Shown: positions 6,264 through 14,365 of the stretch, piece by piece
Position numbering within the stretch: position 1 is the first letter of the stretch
Layout: each line of letters starts with the position of its first letter
Assembly (NCBI GenBank): GCA_903845195.1
Contig: CAIMWO010000030.1
Coordinates: 1-43,912 of the forward strand
Direction: 5' to 3'
Origin: an uncultured Phycisphaerales bacterium
GTDB lineage: Bacteria > Planctomycetota > Phycisphaerae > WQYP01
Length of the DNA: 43,912 bases
Translations under genes and position numbers: made by a program
Notes under the pieces: model-generated
What the model was told of the DNA's origin: nothing
Database searches by the model: none
The model's input: the letters and a program-made list of their open reading frames with translations, nothing else

Positions 6264-6420
6264 GTTTCGAGCACGTTTCCTACTTGTAACCAACGATGCG
6301 GCCAGCACTTGTCGCCTGGCACTCGTCTGCGAGAACCTCCTGCCTCTACTCGCAGCCACTTCGCTACGCTCGAAACGTCCTGAATATACTGGCCCCCCGG
6401 CCAGCACGCGGGTATCTTCC

Positions 6421-6454
6421 CTTAAGCTTTAAGAGTGCGTCAGCCCGCGCTCTT
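6421..6454. other. Adjacent small inverted repeats before the gene at 6481
   Basis: CTTAA-GCT-TTAAG (6421-6433) directly abuts and overlaps AAGAGTGC (6431-6438) with GCGCTCTT (6447-6454), the latter with one mismatch. They lie 27-60 bp before the ATG in an otherwise empty spacer and would be in the leader. Role unknown. Confidence 0.35.
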
Positions 6455-6480
6455 CATTCGTTGAGATTCGGAGATTCACC

Positions 6481-7038
6481 ATGTCCAACCTGGCCGCCCC
6501 CCAATACTTCGTCCGCGATGCCGCTGGTAACTCCTACGGCCCAGCCACTTTACAACTCCTCCAGCAATGGATCGCCGAAGGCCGCATCACTCCCCAGATG
6601 CAAGTTTCTGTTTCCGGCACGGACCAGTACCGCACCGCCGCAGAAATCCCCGAACTTGCCAACGCCTTCGCCCTCGCCGCCCAGCGCATCTCCCCCAGTG
6701 CTCTTGCCCAGGCTACCGCTTCCCCGGTAACTCCCGCCTATAACTACGCACCCGCCAAGAGCCAAGGTATGGCGATCGCCTCCCTCGTCTGCGGCTGCGG
6801 CGGTTTTATGTGCGCTATCCTTCCCATTCTCGCCATCATCTTCGGCCACATCGCCCGCGGCCAGATTCGCCGCGAGCCGGAAAGATACAATGGCGCCGGC
6901 ATGGCACTGGCCGGTCTGATCCTCGGCTATTGCTGGATTGCCCTAATCGCCATTGTCATAGTCATTTACGCACTCATCTTCGTTGTCGTCATCGGTGCCG
7001 CCGCCCGTGGCGGCTCCGGCGCTCCCCGCGCCTTCTAA
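6481..7038 (+). CDS. GYF_2 and DUF4190 domain membrane protein
   Basis: 185 residues. Residues 8-60 (YFVRDAAGNSYGPATLQLL and the IAEGRITPQMQV that follows) form a GYF_2 domain, a small peptide-binding-like fold common at the N-terminus of bacterial membrane proteins. After a Pro/Ala linker, residues 95-175 match DUF4190: KSQGMAIASLVCG, then a hydrophobic segment (ILPILAIIFGHIA), a polar loop GQIRREPERYNGAGMALAG and a second hydrophobic segment. Two or three membrane helices place the GYF domain in the cytoplasm. GGAG lies upstream of the ATG. Function is unknown; a scaffold role is inference. The gene ends inside a 7-bp repeat array shared with the convergent gene at 7067. Confidence 0.85.
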   Translation: MSNLAAPQYFVRDAAGNSYGPATLQLLQQWIAEGRITPQMQVSVSGTDQYRTAAEIPELANAFALAAQRISPSALAQATASPVTPAYNYAPAKSQGMAIASLVCGCGGFMCAILPILAIIFGHIARGQIRREPERYNGAGMALAGLILGYCWIALIAIVIVIYALIFVVVIGAAARGGSGAPRAF

Positions 7039-7067
7039 CTTCCAGCTTCCAGCTTCTGGCTTCCGCC
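7033..7067. repeat. 7-bp tandem repeat, unit TTCCAGC
   Basis: TTCTAAC, TTCCAGC, TTCCAGC, TTCTGGC, TTCCGCC. The array fills exactly the gap between two convergent genes and includes the stop codon of the left one. Confidence 0.85.
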
Positions 7068-7510
7068 TAATCATCCGCCGATGACCGCCACACCGCCGCG
7101 GCAAAACTCAGCAGCATCGCCGATGCAATCACCATCCATCCCCCAAACCCCACCTTCCAGCGCGTCACCAGCAGCATTATTCCTTCGACGACCCCGATCG
7201 GAATCCAACTCGTCACCACCAGCAGCGTCCAGAGGAACACCCCCGTCATACTTGAATCCTGCACTGCATCTTCCGCCAGGTACCATCCCGCCGTCAGTCC
7301 CGCCAGCGCTCCCAGCAGCGGCGCGAAAAGCATCAGAGGGCTCCCGTCGACCCGGAACGGCTGTGAGATGAAATACACCGCTACCCACATGATCGCGATG
7401 TATCCCATCTTCCGCAGCAACACGCGGGAATACTCCGCAAGCCCCACCCATGGCGTCCATTTGTTCGTCATCTGTCGCATTGCTCCACCAAATTCACCCA
7501 CCTCCGTCAT
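7067..7510 (-). CDS. Four-helix membrane protein of unknown function
   Basis: 147 residues with four hydrophobic segments: YIAIMWVAVYFISQPF, LMLFAPLLGALAGLTAGWYL, VFLWTLLVVTSWIPIGVVEG and GGWMVIASAMLLSFAAAVW. The N-terminus is soluble and amphipathic. No family is recognised. The start at 7510 is the first available; later Met residues at positions 11 or 14 are alternatives and no strong ribosome site decides. Convergent with the GYF_2/DUF4190 gene. Confidence 0.6.
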   Translation of the reverse strand: MTEVGEFGGAMRQMTNKWTPWVGLAEYSRVLLRKMGYIAIMWVAVYFISQPFRVDGSPLMLFAPLLGALAGLTAGWYLAEDAVQDSSMTGVFLWTLLVVTSWIPIGVVEGIMLLVTRWKVGFGGWMVIASAMLLSFAAAVWRSSADD

Positions 7511-7617
7511 TTCAACGCTTACTTATCAGTTCCTGCCTCTTCCGCTGTTACAATATTACGCAATGAAGCACTCTTCGTCAGCAATTTTCGCAATACCATC
7601 TTCAAGCGGATAAAACG

Positions 7618-8202
7618 ATGCCCTATAGACTTGCCATCTTCGATATGGACGGCACGCTCACCGAAGAACTCCTCGACTTTGCTGCCATCCGCAGCGACCT
7701 CGGCCTGCCCGAAAAATGCCCCATCCTCGAAGCCATCGCCACCCTCCCCACGCACCTGCAGCCTGACGCCCATGCCATTCTTCACCGTCACGAAATGTCC
7801 GCTGCCGAATCCTGCCGCCTCCACGACGGTGCCGCCGATCTCCTCTCCGCCCTGCATCACCGCGGAATCTTCACGGCGCTCCTCACCCGTAACTCGCGCC
7901 ACTGCGCGCATCGCATTCTCGAACGTCACAAACTCGTCCTCGACCACATTGCCACCCGTGATGACGCCCCCCACAAACCCCACCCCGACAGCATCCTCAA
8001 CATCGCCCGAAAATTCGCCGTTCCCGCCTCCCAGACCCTCATGATCGGCGACTACCTTTACGACCTCCAAGCCGCCCACGCTGCCGGCGTCGACTCCGCC
8101 CTCCTCTGCCCCGCCGATCCCGACCGGCTTCCTCCCTTCGCCCCGATGGCCACCTACCGCATCCATCACTTGCGGGAACTCTTGCCCATCCTCGCGTCTT
8201 GA
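7618..8202 (+). CDS. HAD-superfamily hydrolase, phosphoglycolate-phosphatase-like
   Basis: 194 residues with all four HAD motifs: motif I FDMDGTLTEE (nucleophile Asp9, acid Asp11), motif II LLTRNSR, motif III Lys in APHKPHPD, motif IV GDYLYDLQAA. A small alpha-helical cap (residues about 16-80) follows motif I, as in subfamily IA phosphatases such as Gph and PpaX. The enzyme would remove phosphate from a small metabolite in the cytoplasm; the substrate cannot be told from the sequence. It is followed after 80 bp, which includes an 8-bp repeat, by the LolA-like gene, so a shared transcript is possible but unproven. Confidence 0.88.
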   Translation: MPYRLAIFDMDGTLTEELLDFAAIRSDLGLPEKCPILEAIATLPTHLQPDAHAILHRHEMSAAESCRLHDGAADLLSALHHRGIFTALLTRNSRHCAHRILERHKLVLDHIATRDDAPHKPHPDSILNIARKFAVPASQTLMIGDYLYDLQAAHAAGVDSALLCPADPDRLPPFAPMATYRIHHLRELLPILAS

Positions 8203-8228
8203 CGATGATGGTATTGACCGTACGAGAT

Positions 8229-8260
8229 TCTTCGCGCCTTCGTGTCTTAGTGTTTAGATC
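8229..8260. repeat. 8-bp tandem repeat, unit CCTTCGTG / TCTTAGTG
   Basis: TCTTCGCG, CCTTCGTG, TCTTAGTG, TTTAGATC. Same family as 4314-4337, here in the leader of the LolA-like gene. Confidence 0.75.
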
Positions 8261-8282
8261 TCCTTCCTCCGGAGCAGCCCGC

Positions 8283-9080
8283 ATGTCTCGCATTGTCCCC
8301 ATCATCCTCCTCCTTGCCGCCGTCCCCGCCTACGCGCAGACAGTACCCACGACCGCACCCGCCGCTTCAGAACCCGCCGCCACCGCACCTGATGACACAT
8401 CCTCCGAAGCCCGGGCCATCCTCGACCTGCTCGAAAAACGCGGCGATACCCTCAAAGACTTCCATGGCACACTCGCCTATTCCGTCTATCACGCCAAAAC
8501 CGATGAAGCCGAAGCCAACGACGGCTACATCGATTACATCAAAGCCCCCACCGGCGGCACGCGCTTCTCCGTCCGCCGCTCTAACATCAAACTCGATGGC
8601 AAAATCATGAAGCAAAATCTCGAGCTCGATATGGTCTTCGATGGCCAATGGCTCACCCTCATCGACCCGCTCAAAAAAATCTTCCGCCGCATCCAGGTCG
8701 CCCCGCCGGTCGCGCCCGGCCAGCCCGCCCCCAACGTCATGAAGATCGACGGCCCCATCCCCATGCCCATCGGCCAAAAAACCGCCGACGTCATTAAGGA
8801 GTTCCAAGTCCAACTTCTCCCCACCAAAGATGAAAACCTCCTGCAGCTCAAACTCACCCCGCGTATCAAAGGCAAATATGACTTCTCCGAACTCGACCTC
8901 ACCATCGACAGAAGAATGCAGATCCCCGTCAAAATGGTCTCCACCGCCCCCCGCGGCGACGTCACCACCGTCGAATTCCATGACCTCCAAATCAACCAAG
9001 ACCATGCCAAGATCATCGACGTAAAAACTCCCGACCAAAAAGATGGCTGGACGGTGGAGATTACACCACTGAAACCATGA
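8283..9080 (+). CDS. LolA-like outer-membrane lipoprotein-sorting protein
   Basis: 265 residues from ATG 8283 (GGAG upstream). A clean signal peptide MSRIVPIILLLAAVPAYAQT ends near residue 20, then a Thr/Ala/Pro-rich linker. The rest is predicted as the LolA/LolB half-barrel: MKQNLELDMVFDGQWLTLID, a helix, KKIFRRIQV, then paired strands LLQLKLTPRIKG, LDLTIDRRMQIPVKMVS, TTVEFHDLQIN. Such proteins carry lipids or lipoproteins through the periplasm, but planctomycetes have many divergent copies of unknown cargo. Its TGA overlaps the ATG of the DUF3142 gene (ATGA at 9077-9080), so the two are translationally coupled. Confidence 0.75.
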   Translation: MSRIVPIILLLAAVPAYAQTVPTTAPAASEPAATAPDDTSSEARAILDLLEKRGDTLKDFHGTLAYSVYHAKTDEAEANDGYIDYIKAPTGGTRFSVRRSNIKLDGKIMKQNLELDMVFDGQWLTLIDPLKKIFRRIQVAPPVAPGQPAPNVMKIDGPIPMPIGQKTADVIKEFQVQLLPTKDENLLQLKLTPRIKGKYDFSELDLTIDRRMQIPVKMVSTAPRGDVTTVEFHDLQINQDHAKIIDVKTPDQKDGWTVEITPLKP

Positions 9081-10405
9081 TCTGGACGATTGACATGCTG
9101 CGCCGCCGGCTGGTTCTCCTCCTTCTGCTGCTTCTCGTTGTTGCCCTTGGGGTCGAAATCTTGCTTCGTTTCCGTGCGGTGCCCCACACTCACGGCCCGC
9201 TTTCCCAGCAAGCCTATGTTTGGCAACGGGCATGGACCGATCCGGTCAGAAACGCCCTAGAACAACATGGCCAAGAATTTTCCCGAATTGTGATCCTTTC
9301 CGCACAAGTCTCTTGGGAAAAGCGTCCCACGGGTGAGCCTCATCCGGTCTTGTTCAAAGTGCGGCCCGATTGGGATCGGCTCAAACCAGCCACCGAAGTC
9401 GGCCTCGCGATCAGGATCAACGAATTCCACGACCGGTTCGACGGCCCGTCCGCTGAATTTCTCGCCAACCTTGCCGCGGAACTATGCCGGGAGGCTCGTG
9501 AGCACGGAATTGCGCCAGCGGAAATTCAGCTTGATTTTGATTGTCCGGCCAGCAAGCTCGCAGGTTATCGCCTGTGGGTCCAGCGGATCAAAGTTGCGAT
9601 CGCGCCTACGCCGGTGACGATTACGGCGTTGCCCGCATGGCTCGATCGCCGCGATTTTGCGGTGCTCGCGGGAGAGTGCCCATCGTACGTGTTGCAGGTT
9701 CACTCGTTGGAGCGCCCGGCACATTTTGCCGATGCCGCCACGCTGTGCGAACTTTCGGCCGCCCGTCTGGCCATCGAAAGAGCCGCCCGGATGGCCGTCC
9801 CCTTCCGTGTCGCGCTCCCCACCTACGGCTACGTTCTCGCCTTCGACAGCGCCGGCCAATATCTCGGTCTCGACGCCGAAGGACCAGAACACTCATGGCC
9901 CGAAGGTACACAAAAACGCTGGCTGGGAGCGGACGCTGGTGCACTGGCGGATTTCTTGCGAGACATGAAGGCCGATCGGCCGATAGCGCTCAGCGGGATC
10001 ATTTGGTATCGCCTGCCCGTCGAGTCCGACCAAAACAACTGGCGCTGGCCCACGCTCCAAGCGGTGATGCAGGGCCATCGTCCTACTGCAGTGCTCGCGG
10101 TTAGTATCATCCCGGGTGACGCCGGTGTGCTGGAGGTTGTCCTCCGGAACTCCGGTGATGGCGAAATCCGGTCTCCCATCGATGTCACTGTCGAATGGAC
10201 GAATGCTGAACTGGTCGCTCACGACCCGCTCAATGGTTACGAAGACACACAAGGACCGCCCGATGAACCGCGCCGCAGCCTCCGTTTCCGTGGCAATGCC
10301 CAACCCGATGAACGACTCGCCCCCGGCGACTCCAAAACGATCGCCTGGCTTCGTCTCGACCATGACGTGCCGATCCACGCTCAAGCGTTGGCCGCGAATC
10401 ATTAG
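9077..10405 (+). CDS. DUF3142 protein, membrane-anchored
   Basis: 442 residues. One N-terminal hydrophobic segment (LVLLLLLLLVVALGVEILL) after a short basic region acts as anchor or signal. The rest fits DUF3142: AYVWQRAWTDPVRNAL near residue 47, a QLDFDCPASKLAGYR block (about 152) and a later LPTYGYVL. The fold looks like a TIM-barrel glycoside-hydrolase relative (QLDFD followed by a helix), but no enzyme activity is known to me. It starts within the stop of the LolA-like gene and overlaps the following TPR gene by 44 bp, so the three are very likely one transcription and translation unit. Codon use is less C-biased than in the PilZ and DUF2617-like genes. Confidence 0.82.
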   Translation: MIWTIDMLRRRLVLLLLLLLVVALGVEILLRFRAVPHTHGPLSQQAYVWQRAWTDPVRNALEQHGQEFSRIVILSAQVSWEKRPTGEPHPVLFKVRPDWDRLKPATEVGLAIRINEFHDRFDGPSAEFLANLAAELCREAREHGIAPAEIQLDFDCPASKLAGYRLWVQRIKVAIAPTPVTITALPAWLDRRDFAVLAGECPSYVLQVHSLERPAHFADAATLCELSAARLAIERAARMAVPFRVALPTYGYVLAFDSAGQYLGLDAEGPEHSWPEGTQKRWLGADAGALADFLRDMKADRPIALSGIIWYRLPVESDQNNWRWPTLQAVMQGHRPTAVLAVSIIPGDAGVLEVVLRNSGDGEIRSPIDVTVEWTNAELVAHDPLNGYEDTQGPPDEPRRSLRFRGNAQPDERLAPGDSKTIAWLRLDHDVPIHAQALAANH

Positions 10406-12512
10406 TGCGCTGCTGGCCGCAGTTTGTCTGGCCACGCCGCTGGCAAAGGCTTGTGGGCCGTTCTTTCCCAGCGACATCCTGTCCAAAACCGATGACGAGC
10501 TCAAAGCGGGTCCGCGTGGAGACTTCGCAGTGGAGTTGGAACGCCTCAAACCGCACTGTACCGCCACGGTGACTGCGATCATTCCCGAAGACAAACAGCG
10601 AATTTCCTACTACCTTCCGGACGTGGCATCTTACGGCCCGGCGCAAACGACGGCGGGAGACCTGGCCGATCTGCGGGCGGCGCTTCGGGAAAGTGGTGCC
10701 TCTGAAGCTGCGATCACCAAGATGAGCGGGCAACTGGAAACGCTACGGAAAGCCATTCAAACCTACCAGGAATCGTTGCTCAAGTGGGAAGAACGCAGTT
10801 GGGACACCACGCGTGGCCCCAAGCCCGAGTTCTCAATAGTCGACATCGGTAATCGTCTGGAGGGTCTGCCCGCCGAATTTGCCGACTACCAGCGTGGTGC
10901 CATTGCGTACCATTCGGGGCAGGTCGACGAAGCACGCAAGTCGTGGCTGGCGATTCTTGCGCAGCCGGCTGGGCAGCGCAAGTATCGCTCGACATGGGCT
11001 GCGTACATGATTGGCCGCACCTACTCGACGGCGGATCCCACCAAGGCGGTCGAGTATTTTCGCATGACCCGCGAACTGGCCAAGTCAGGTTTCGCCGATA
11101 CGCTGGGTTTGGCGGCTGCGAGTTTGGGCTGGGAGGCGGCGGCTGAACTAAAACGCGACCATCCCGAACAGGCGCTGGCGCTGTATCTCGATCAGGCGGC
11201 TTCCGGTGATCTGACGGCCGGGGCATCACTGGGTCAAGTCGCTTCCGGCTGCCTGGCGGACAAGAAAGCTCCGCTGAATCGTCTGGCCAAGGATGAAATC
11301 TCGCGACGGGTCATCACCGCCTGGCTCATCTCGACGGATTACTACAAGCGCTCAGATACGTTGGCCAACGAATACGTACACAACACCCAGCGCTGGCTCA
11401 AGGCCATTGAAGGGGCGGACGTCAAAGATGCCGCGGGATTCGATCGCCTCGCTTGGATGGCCTACAAAGCCGGCGATTTTGCCGCTACGAGAAGATTTCT
11501 CGACCGTGCCCCCAAAGATACCGGTATCACGTACTGGGTTCGCGCCAAGTTGGCGCTTCGTGAAGGAAAATTGGAGGATGCCGCCAGGTTTCTCGACCAG
11601 GCCGCCAAACAATTCCCCGAGACGGAGGAATGGCCCGCCGCCACGGAATCCAAGGATGCCGATCCGCCCATGCATCCGCGCAACCGTATCCGCGGGGAAC
11701 TGGCCGTACTCAAACTCTCACGCAGCCAATACTCCACGGCGCTCGATCTTCTGCTGAAGGCCGGCTATTGGGACGATGCCGCCTATGTCGCCGAACGCGT
11801 CCTCACGCCCAACGAGCTCAAGTCGTTTGTCGACCAGCATGTGGGTAGCTACAAAAAACAGACACATAAGGCCGAGGATGATCGCATCATCACGGACAGC
11901 GATCCGGAGCCGGCGATCCGCCATCTCCTCGGTCGGCGTCTGCTGCGGCTCGGTCGTTGGAAGGAAGCTCGTGCCTATTTTCCTGCGGAACTCCAACCCA
12001 AGGTGGATGCCTATGTCACGGCCATCCGCACTGGGCACGATGCCAAGCACCCCAACGCCGAGCGCGCCAAGGCGCTGTGGGCAGCAGCCAAACTTGCGCG
12101 TTTCAGCGGTCTGGAACTGCTCGCCACGGAGTTGGAGCCCGATGGTGCAAGTGCTGGCGGAAACTGGAGCAGCGGCAAGATCGAGAGTGGCCCCCAGCGC
12201 GATAAGGTCGTCAACGTCGTTTCGGCCGATGAACGAAAACGTGCGGAAGTCGTTGAGGTTCCCAACCTCCGTTGGCACTATCGCTACACTGCTCTCGATC
12301 ACGCCTGGGCTGCGGCCCAACTGATGCCGGACGACACGGATGAACTCGCCCAACTGCTCTGCGAGGCCGGTGCCTTCGTCAAAGCCCAGGACCCCAAAGC
12401 CGCCGATCGCTTCTATAAAGCGCTCGTCAATCGCTGCCCCTCCACCGTTCTCGGTCAAGATGCCGCCACCCGCCACTGGTTTCCTCCTGACAAGCCCGAC
12501 GTGAAAAAGTAG
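10362..12512 (+). CDS. Large exported TPR-repeat protein
   Basis: 716 residues from ATG 10362. This start gives a signal peptide (RIISALLAAVCLATPLAKA) followed directly by CGPFFPSD; earlier Met codons in the frame lie inside the DUF3142 gene and give no signal. The first mature residue may be the cysteine, which would make it a lipoprotein. The body is helical with tetratricopeptide-like units, for example AEFADYQRGAIAYHSGQVDE, AAYMIGRTYSTADPTKAVEY, LAWMAYKAGDFAATRRFLDR and ARFLDQAAKQFPE. No enzymatic motif. Its coupling to LolA-like and DUF3142 genes suggests one extracytoplasmic complex. Its role is unknown. Confidence 0.8.
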   Translation: MTCRSTLKRWPRIISALLAAVCLATPLAKACGPFFPSDILSKTDDELKAGPRGDFAVELERLKPHCTATVTAIIPEDKQRISYYLPDVASYGPAQTTAGDLADLRAALRESGASEAAITKMSGQLETLRKAIQTYQESLLKWEERSWDTTRGPKPEFSIVDIGNRLEGLPAEFADYQRGAIAYHSGQVDEARKSWLAILAQPAGQRKYRSTWAAYMIGRTYSTADPTKAVEYFRMTRELAKSGFADTLGLAAASLGWEAAAELKRDHPEQALALYLDQAASGDLTAGASLGQVASGCLADKKAPLNRLAKDEISRRVITAWLISTDYYKRSDTLANEYVHNTQRWLKAIEGADVKDAAGFDRLAWMAYKAGDFAATRRFLDRAPKDTGITYWVRAKLALREGKLEDAARFLDQAAKQFPETEEWPAATESKDADPPMHPRNRIRGELAVLKLSRSQYSTALDLLLKAGYWDDAAYVAERVLTPNELKSFVDQHVGSYKKQTHKAEDDRIITDSDPEPAIRHLLGRRLLRLGRWKEARAYFPAELQPKVDAYVTAIRTGHDAKHPNAERAKALWAAAKLARFSGLELLATELEPDGASAGGNWSSGKIESGPQRDKVVNVVSADERKRAEVVEVPNLRWHYRYTALDHAWAAAQLMPDDTDELAQLLCEAGAFVKAQDPKAADRFYKALVNRCPSTVLGQDAATRHWFPPDKPDVKK

Positions 12513-12562
12513 CATCCACTCACCGTCACCTTGGGCCCCTTGGCACAGTTGCTTACTTTCAG

Positions 12563-12597
12563 ACTTGTAACTTGCACCTTGAACCTTGAAACTTAGC
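12563..12597. repeat. 7-bp tandem repeat, unit CCTTGAA / ACTTGCA
   Basis: ACTTGTA, ACTTGCA, CCTTGAA, CCTTGAA, ACTTAGC. It ends 4 bp before the ATG of the oppA-like gene, occupying the position where a ribosome site should be; no Shine-Dalgarno is visible there. Confidence 0.88.
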
Positions 12598-12601
12598 AGC
12601 T

Positions 12602-14272
12602 ATGAATCGCATCCTCCTCATCCCCTCCATCGCGCTGCTCCTCCTTTTCATCATTGGCTATGCCCTCAGCGGCGGCCACATCGCAACCCCCGCCAACTCC
12701 GCCGATCGCCCGATCGTTTTCGCCAATGCCGACGAGGTCAAGACGCTCGACGTCGGAAAAATGTCCTGGGCCAACGACATTCGCACCGCCATGGGACTCT
12801 GGGAGGGTCTCGTCGCCTATCATCCCGAAACGCTCGAAATCCTCCCCGGCGTTGCTGAAAAATGGGAAATCACGCCGGACGGAAAAACCTACACCTTTCA
12901 CCTGCGCTCGAGCGCCCGCTGGTCCAATGGTGATCCTGTCGGCGCGCGCAATTTTCTCTTCGCCTGGAAACGCGTGCTGACTCCTTCCACCGGTGCCGAT
13001 TACATCAACCTTTTCTATCCCATCGCCGGTGCGGAGGCCTACTCTGCGGCCTTGGGCGGTCCACATCCCGAAACCGCCGACTTCTCCACCGTCGGCATTC
13101 ATTCGCCCGATGACCACACGCTCATCGTTCAACTCGCCCAGCCCTGCACATACTTTCTCGATCTGTGCGCCTTCCCCCCGTACTACCCGCTGCACGAAGC
13201 CGCGATGCAGCCGTTCCTCCTCGATCGGGCAGATCCTTCCAAAGGTTACGACGCCCGCTGGACCCGTCCTCCGCATCTCATCACCAACGGCGCCTTCTTC
13301 CTCAAAGATTGGCAATTCAAACGCGAACTCGTTCTCCAACCCAGTCCGTTCTACTGGGATCGCGCCCACGTCAAAGCGACTTCCCTGATCGTCAAAGCCT
13401 ACGAAGATCCGCGCACCGCGCTGCTGGCCTATCAGGAAGGCCGCGTCGATGCCATGAGCTTCGTTCCCCAGCAGTTCGGCGAAGAACTCTTGGCCCAACA
13501 GAACAGTCACAAACGCAACGACATCCACTTCCGTCCCGTCTTCGGCACCTATTACTACATCCTCAACTGCACCCGGCCGCCCCTCACCGATAAACGCGTC
13601 CGCAAAGCGCTGGCCCTCGCCATCGACAAAGAACAAATCGTCACTCACATTCTGCGCATGGGTCAGAAAACCGTCACCCAACTCGTTCCGCCTGATTCCA
13701 TTCCCGGATACGCCAGTCCGGCCGGTCTTTCCATGGATGTCGAAGAAGCCCGTCGCCTCCTCGCCGACGCCGGCTACCCAGACGGCAAAGGCTTCCCCAC
13801 CCTCGACCTCCTGTATAACAACGAATCCATTCACCTGCAGGTCGCCCAGGCCATCGGCCAGATGTGGAAGAACAATCTCCACATCGAGATCAGCTACCAC
13901 GGCCTCGAACGCGGTTCCTTCGGCACCGACCGGCGTACCGCCAACTTCACCATCGCCCGGGGCGGCTGGTATGGCGACTATACCGATCCCACCACGTGGC
14001 TCGACCTCTTCAAAACCGGCGACGGTAACAACGATGGCCGATTCTCCAGTCCCGCCTATGACGCACTCCTCGAAAAAGCTGCCGCCGAACCCAACCCCCA
14101 AAAACGCTTCGCCCTGCTCCACGATGCCGAGCGCCTCCTCGTCGAAGACGAATTTCCGGCTATCCCTCTCTACCAATACTCCGACGGCTACATTTTCGAC
14201 CCCGATAAAGTCGACAACCTTAACCTCAACGTCCGACTCCTGACGCAGTTCAAATGGCTCTGCCGAAAGTGA
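12602..14272 (+). CDS. oppA: Oligopeptide ABC transporter, substrate-binding protein
   Basis: 556 residues. N-terminal membrane segment (ILLIPSIALLLLFIIGYAL) works as signal or anchor; no lipobox cysteine is obvious. The rest is a full-length SBP_bac_5 protein: VKTLDVGKMSWANDI, LWEGLVAYHPETLEILPGVA, KWEITPDGKTYTFHLR, RWSNGDPVGARNFLFAWKR, DKRVRKALALAIDKEQIV, all standard for OppA/DppA. It binds peptides outside the inner membrane and hands them to OppBC. The permease OppB gene follows after 93 bp. No OppC, OppD or OppF is in the window, so they must lie elsewhere. The gene has an unusual leader made of 7-bp repeats. The Opp/Dpp distinction is by similarity only. Confidence 0.9.
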   Translation: MNRILLIPSIALLLLFIIGYALSGGHIATPANSADRPIVFANADEVKTLDVGKMSWANDIRTAMGLWEGLVAYHPETLEILPGVAEKWEITPDGKTYTFHLRSSARWSNGDPVGARNFLFAWKRVLTPSTGADYINLFYPIAGAEAYSAALGGPHPETADFSTVGIHSPDDHTLIVQLAQPCTYFLDLCAFPPYYPLHEAAMQPFLLDRADPSKGYDARWTRPPHLITNGAFFLKDWQFKRELVLQPSPFYWDRAHVKATSLIVKAYEDPRTALLAYQEGRVDAMSFVPQQFGEELLAQQNSHKRNDIHFRPVFGTYYYILNCTRPPLTDKRVRKALALAIDKEQIVTHILRMGQKTVTQLVPPDSIPGYASPAGLSMDVEEARRLLADAGYPDGKGFPTLDLLYNNESIHLQVAQAIGQMWKNNLHIEISYHGLERGSFGTDRRTANFTIARGGWYGDYTDPTTWLDLFKTGDGNNDGRFSSPAYDALLEKAAAEPNPQKRFALLHDAERLLVEDEFPAIPLYQYSDGYIFDPDKVDNLNLNVRLLTQFKWLCRK

Positions 14273-14290
14273 CTGCATCGGGAACGCCTC

Positions 14291-14314
14291 CTCCACTTCT
14301 CCACTTCTCCGCGT
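14291..14314. repeat. 8-bp tandem repeat, unit CTCCACTT
   Basis: CTCCACTT, CTCCACTT, CTCCGCGT in the short spacer between oppA-like and oppB-like genes. Confidence 0.7.
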
Positions 14315-14365
14315 TCCGTTCGTTCTCGCATTGCCCATCACGCACCCACCCCCGATAATCCCTCC

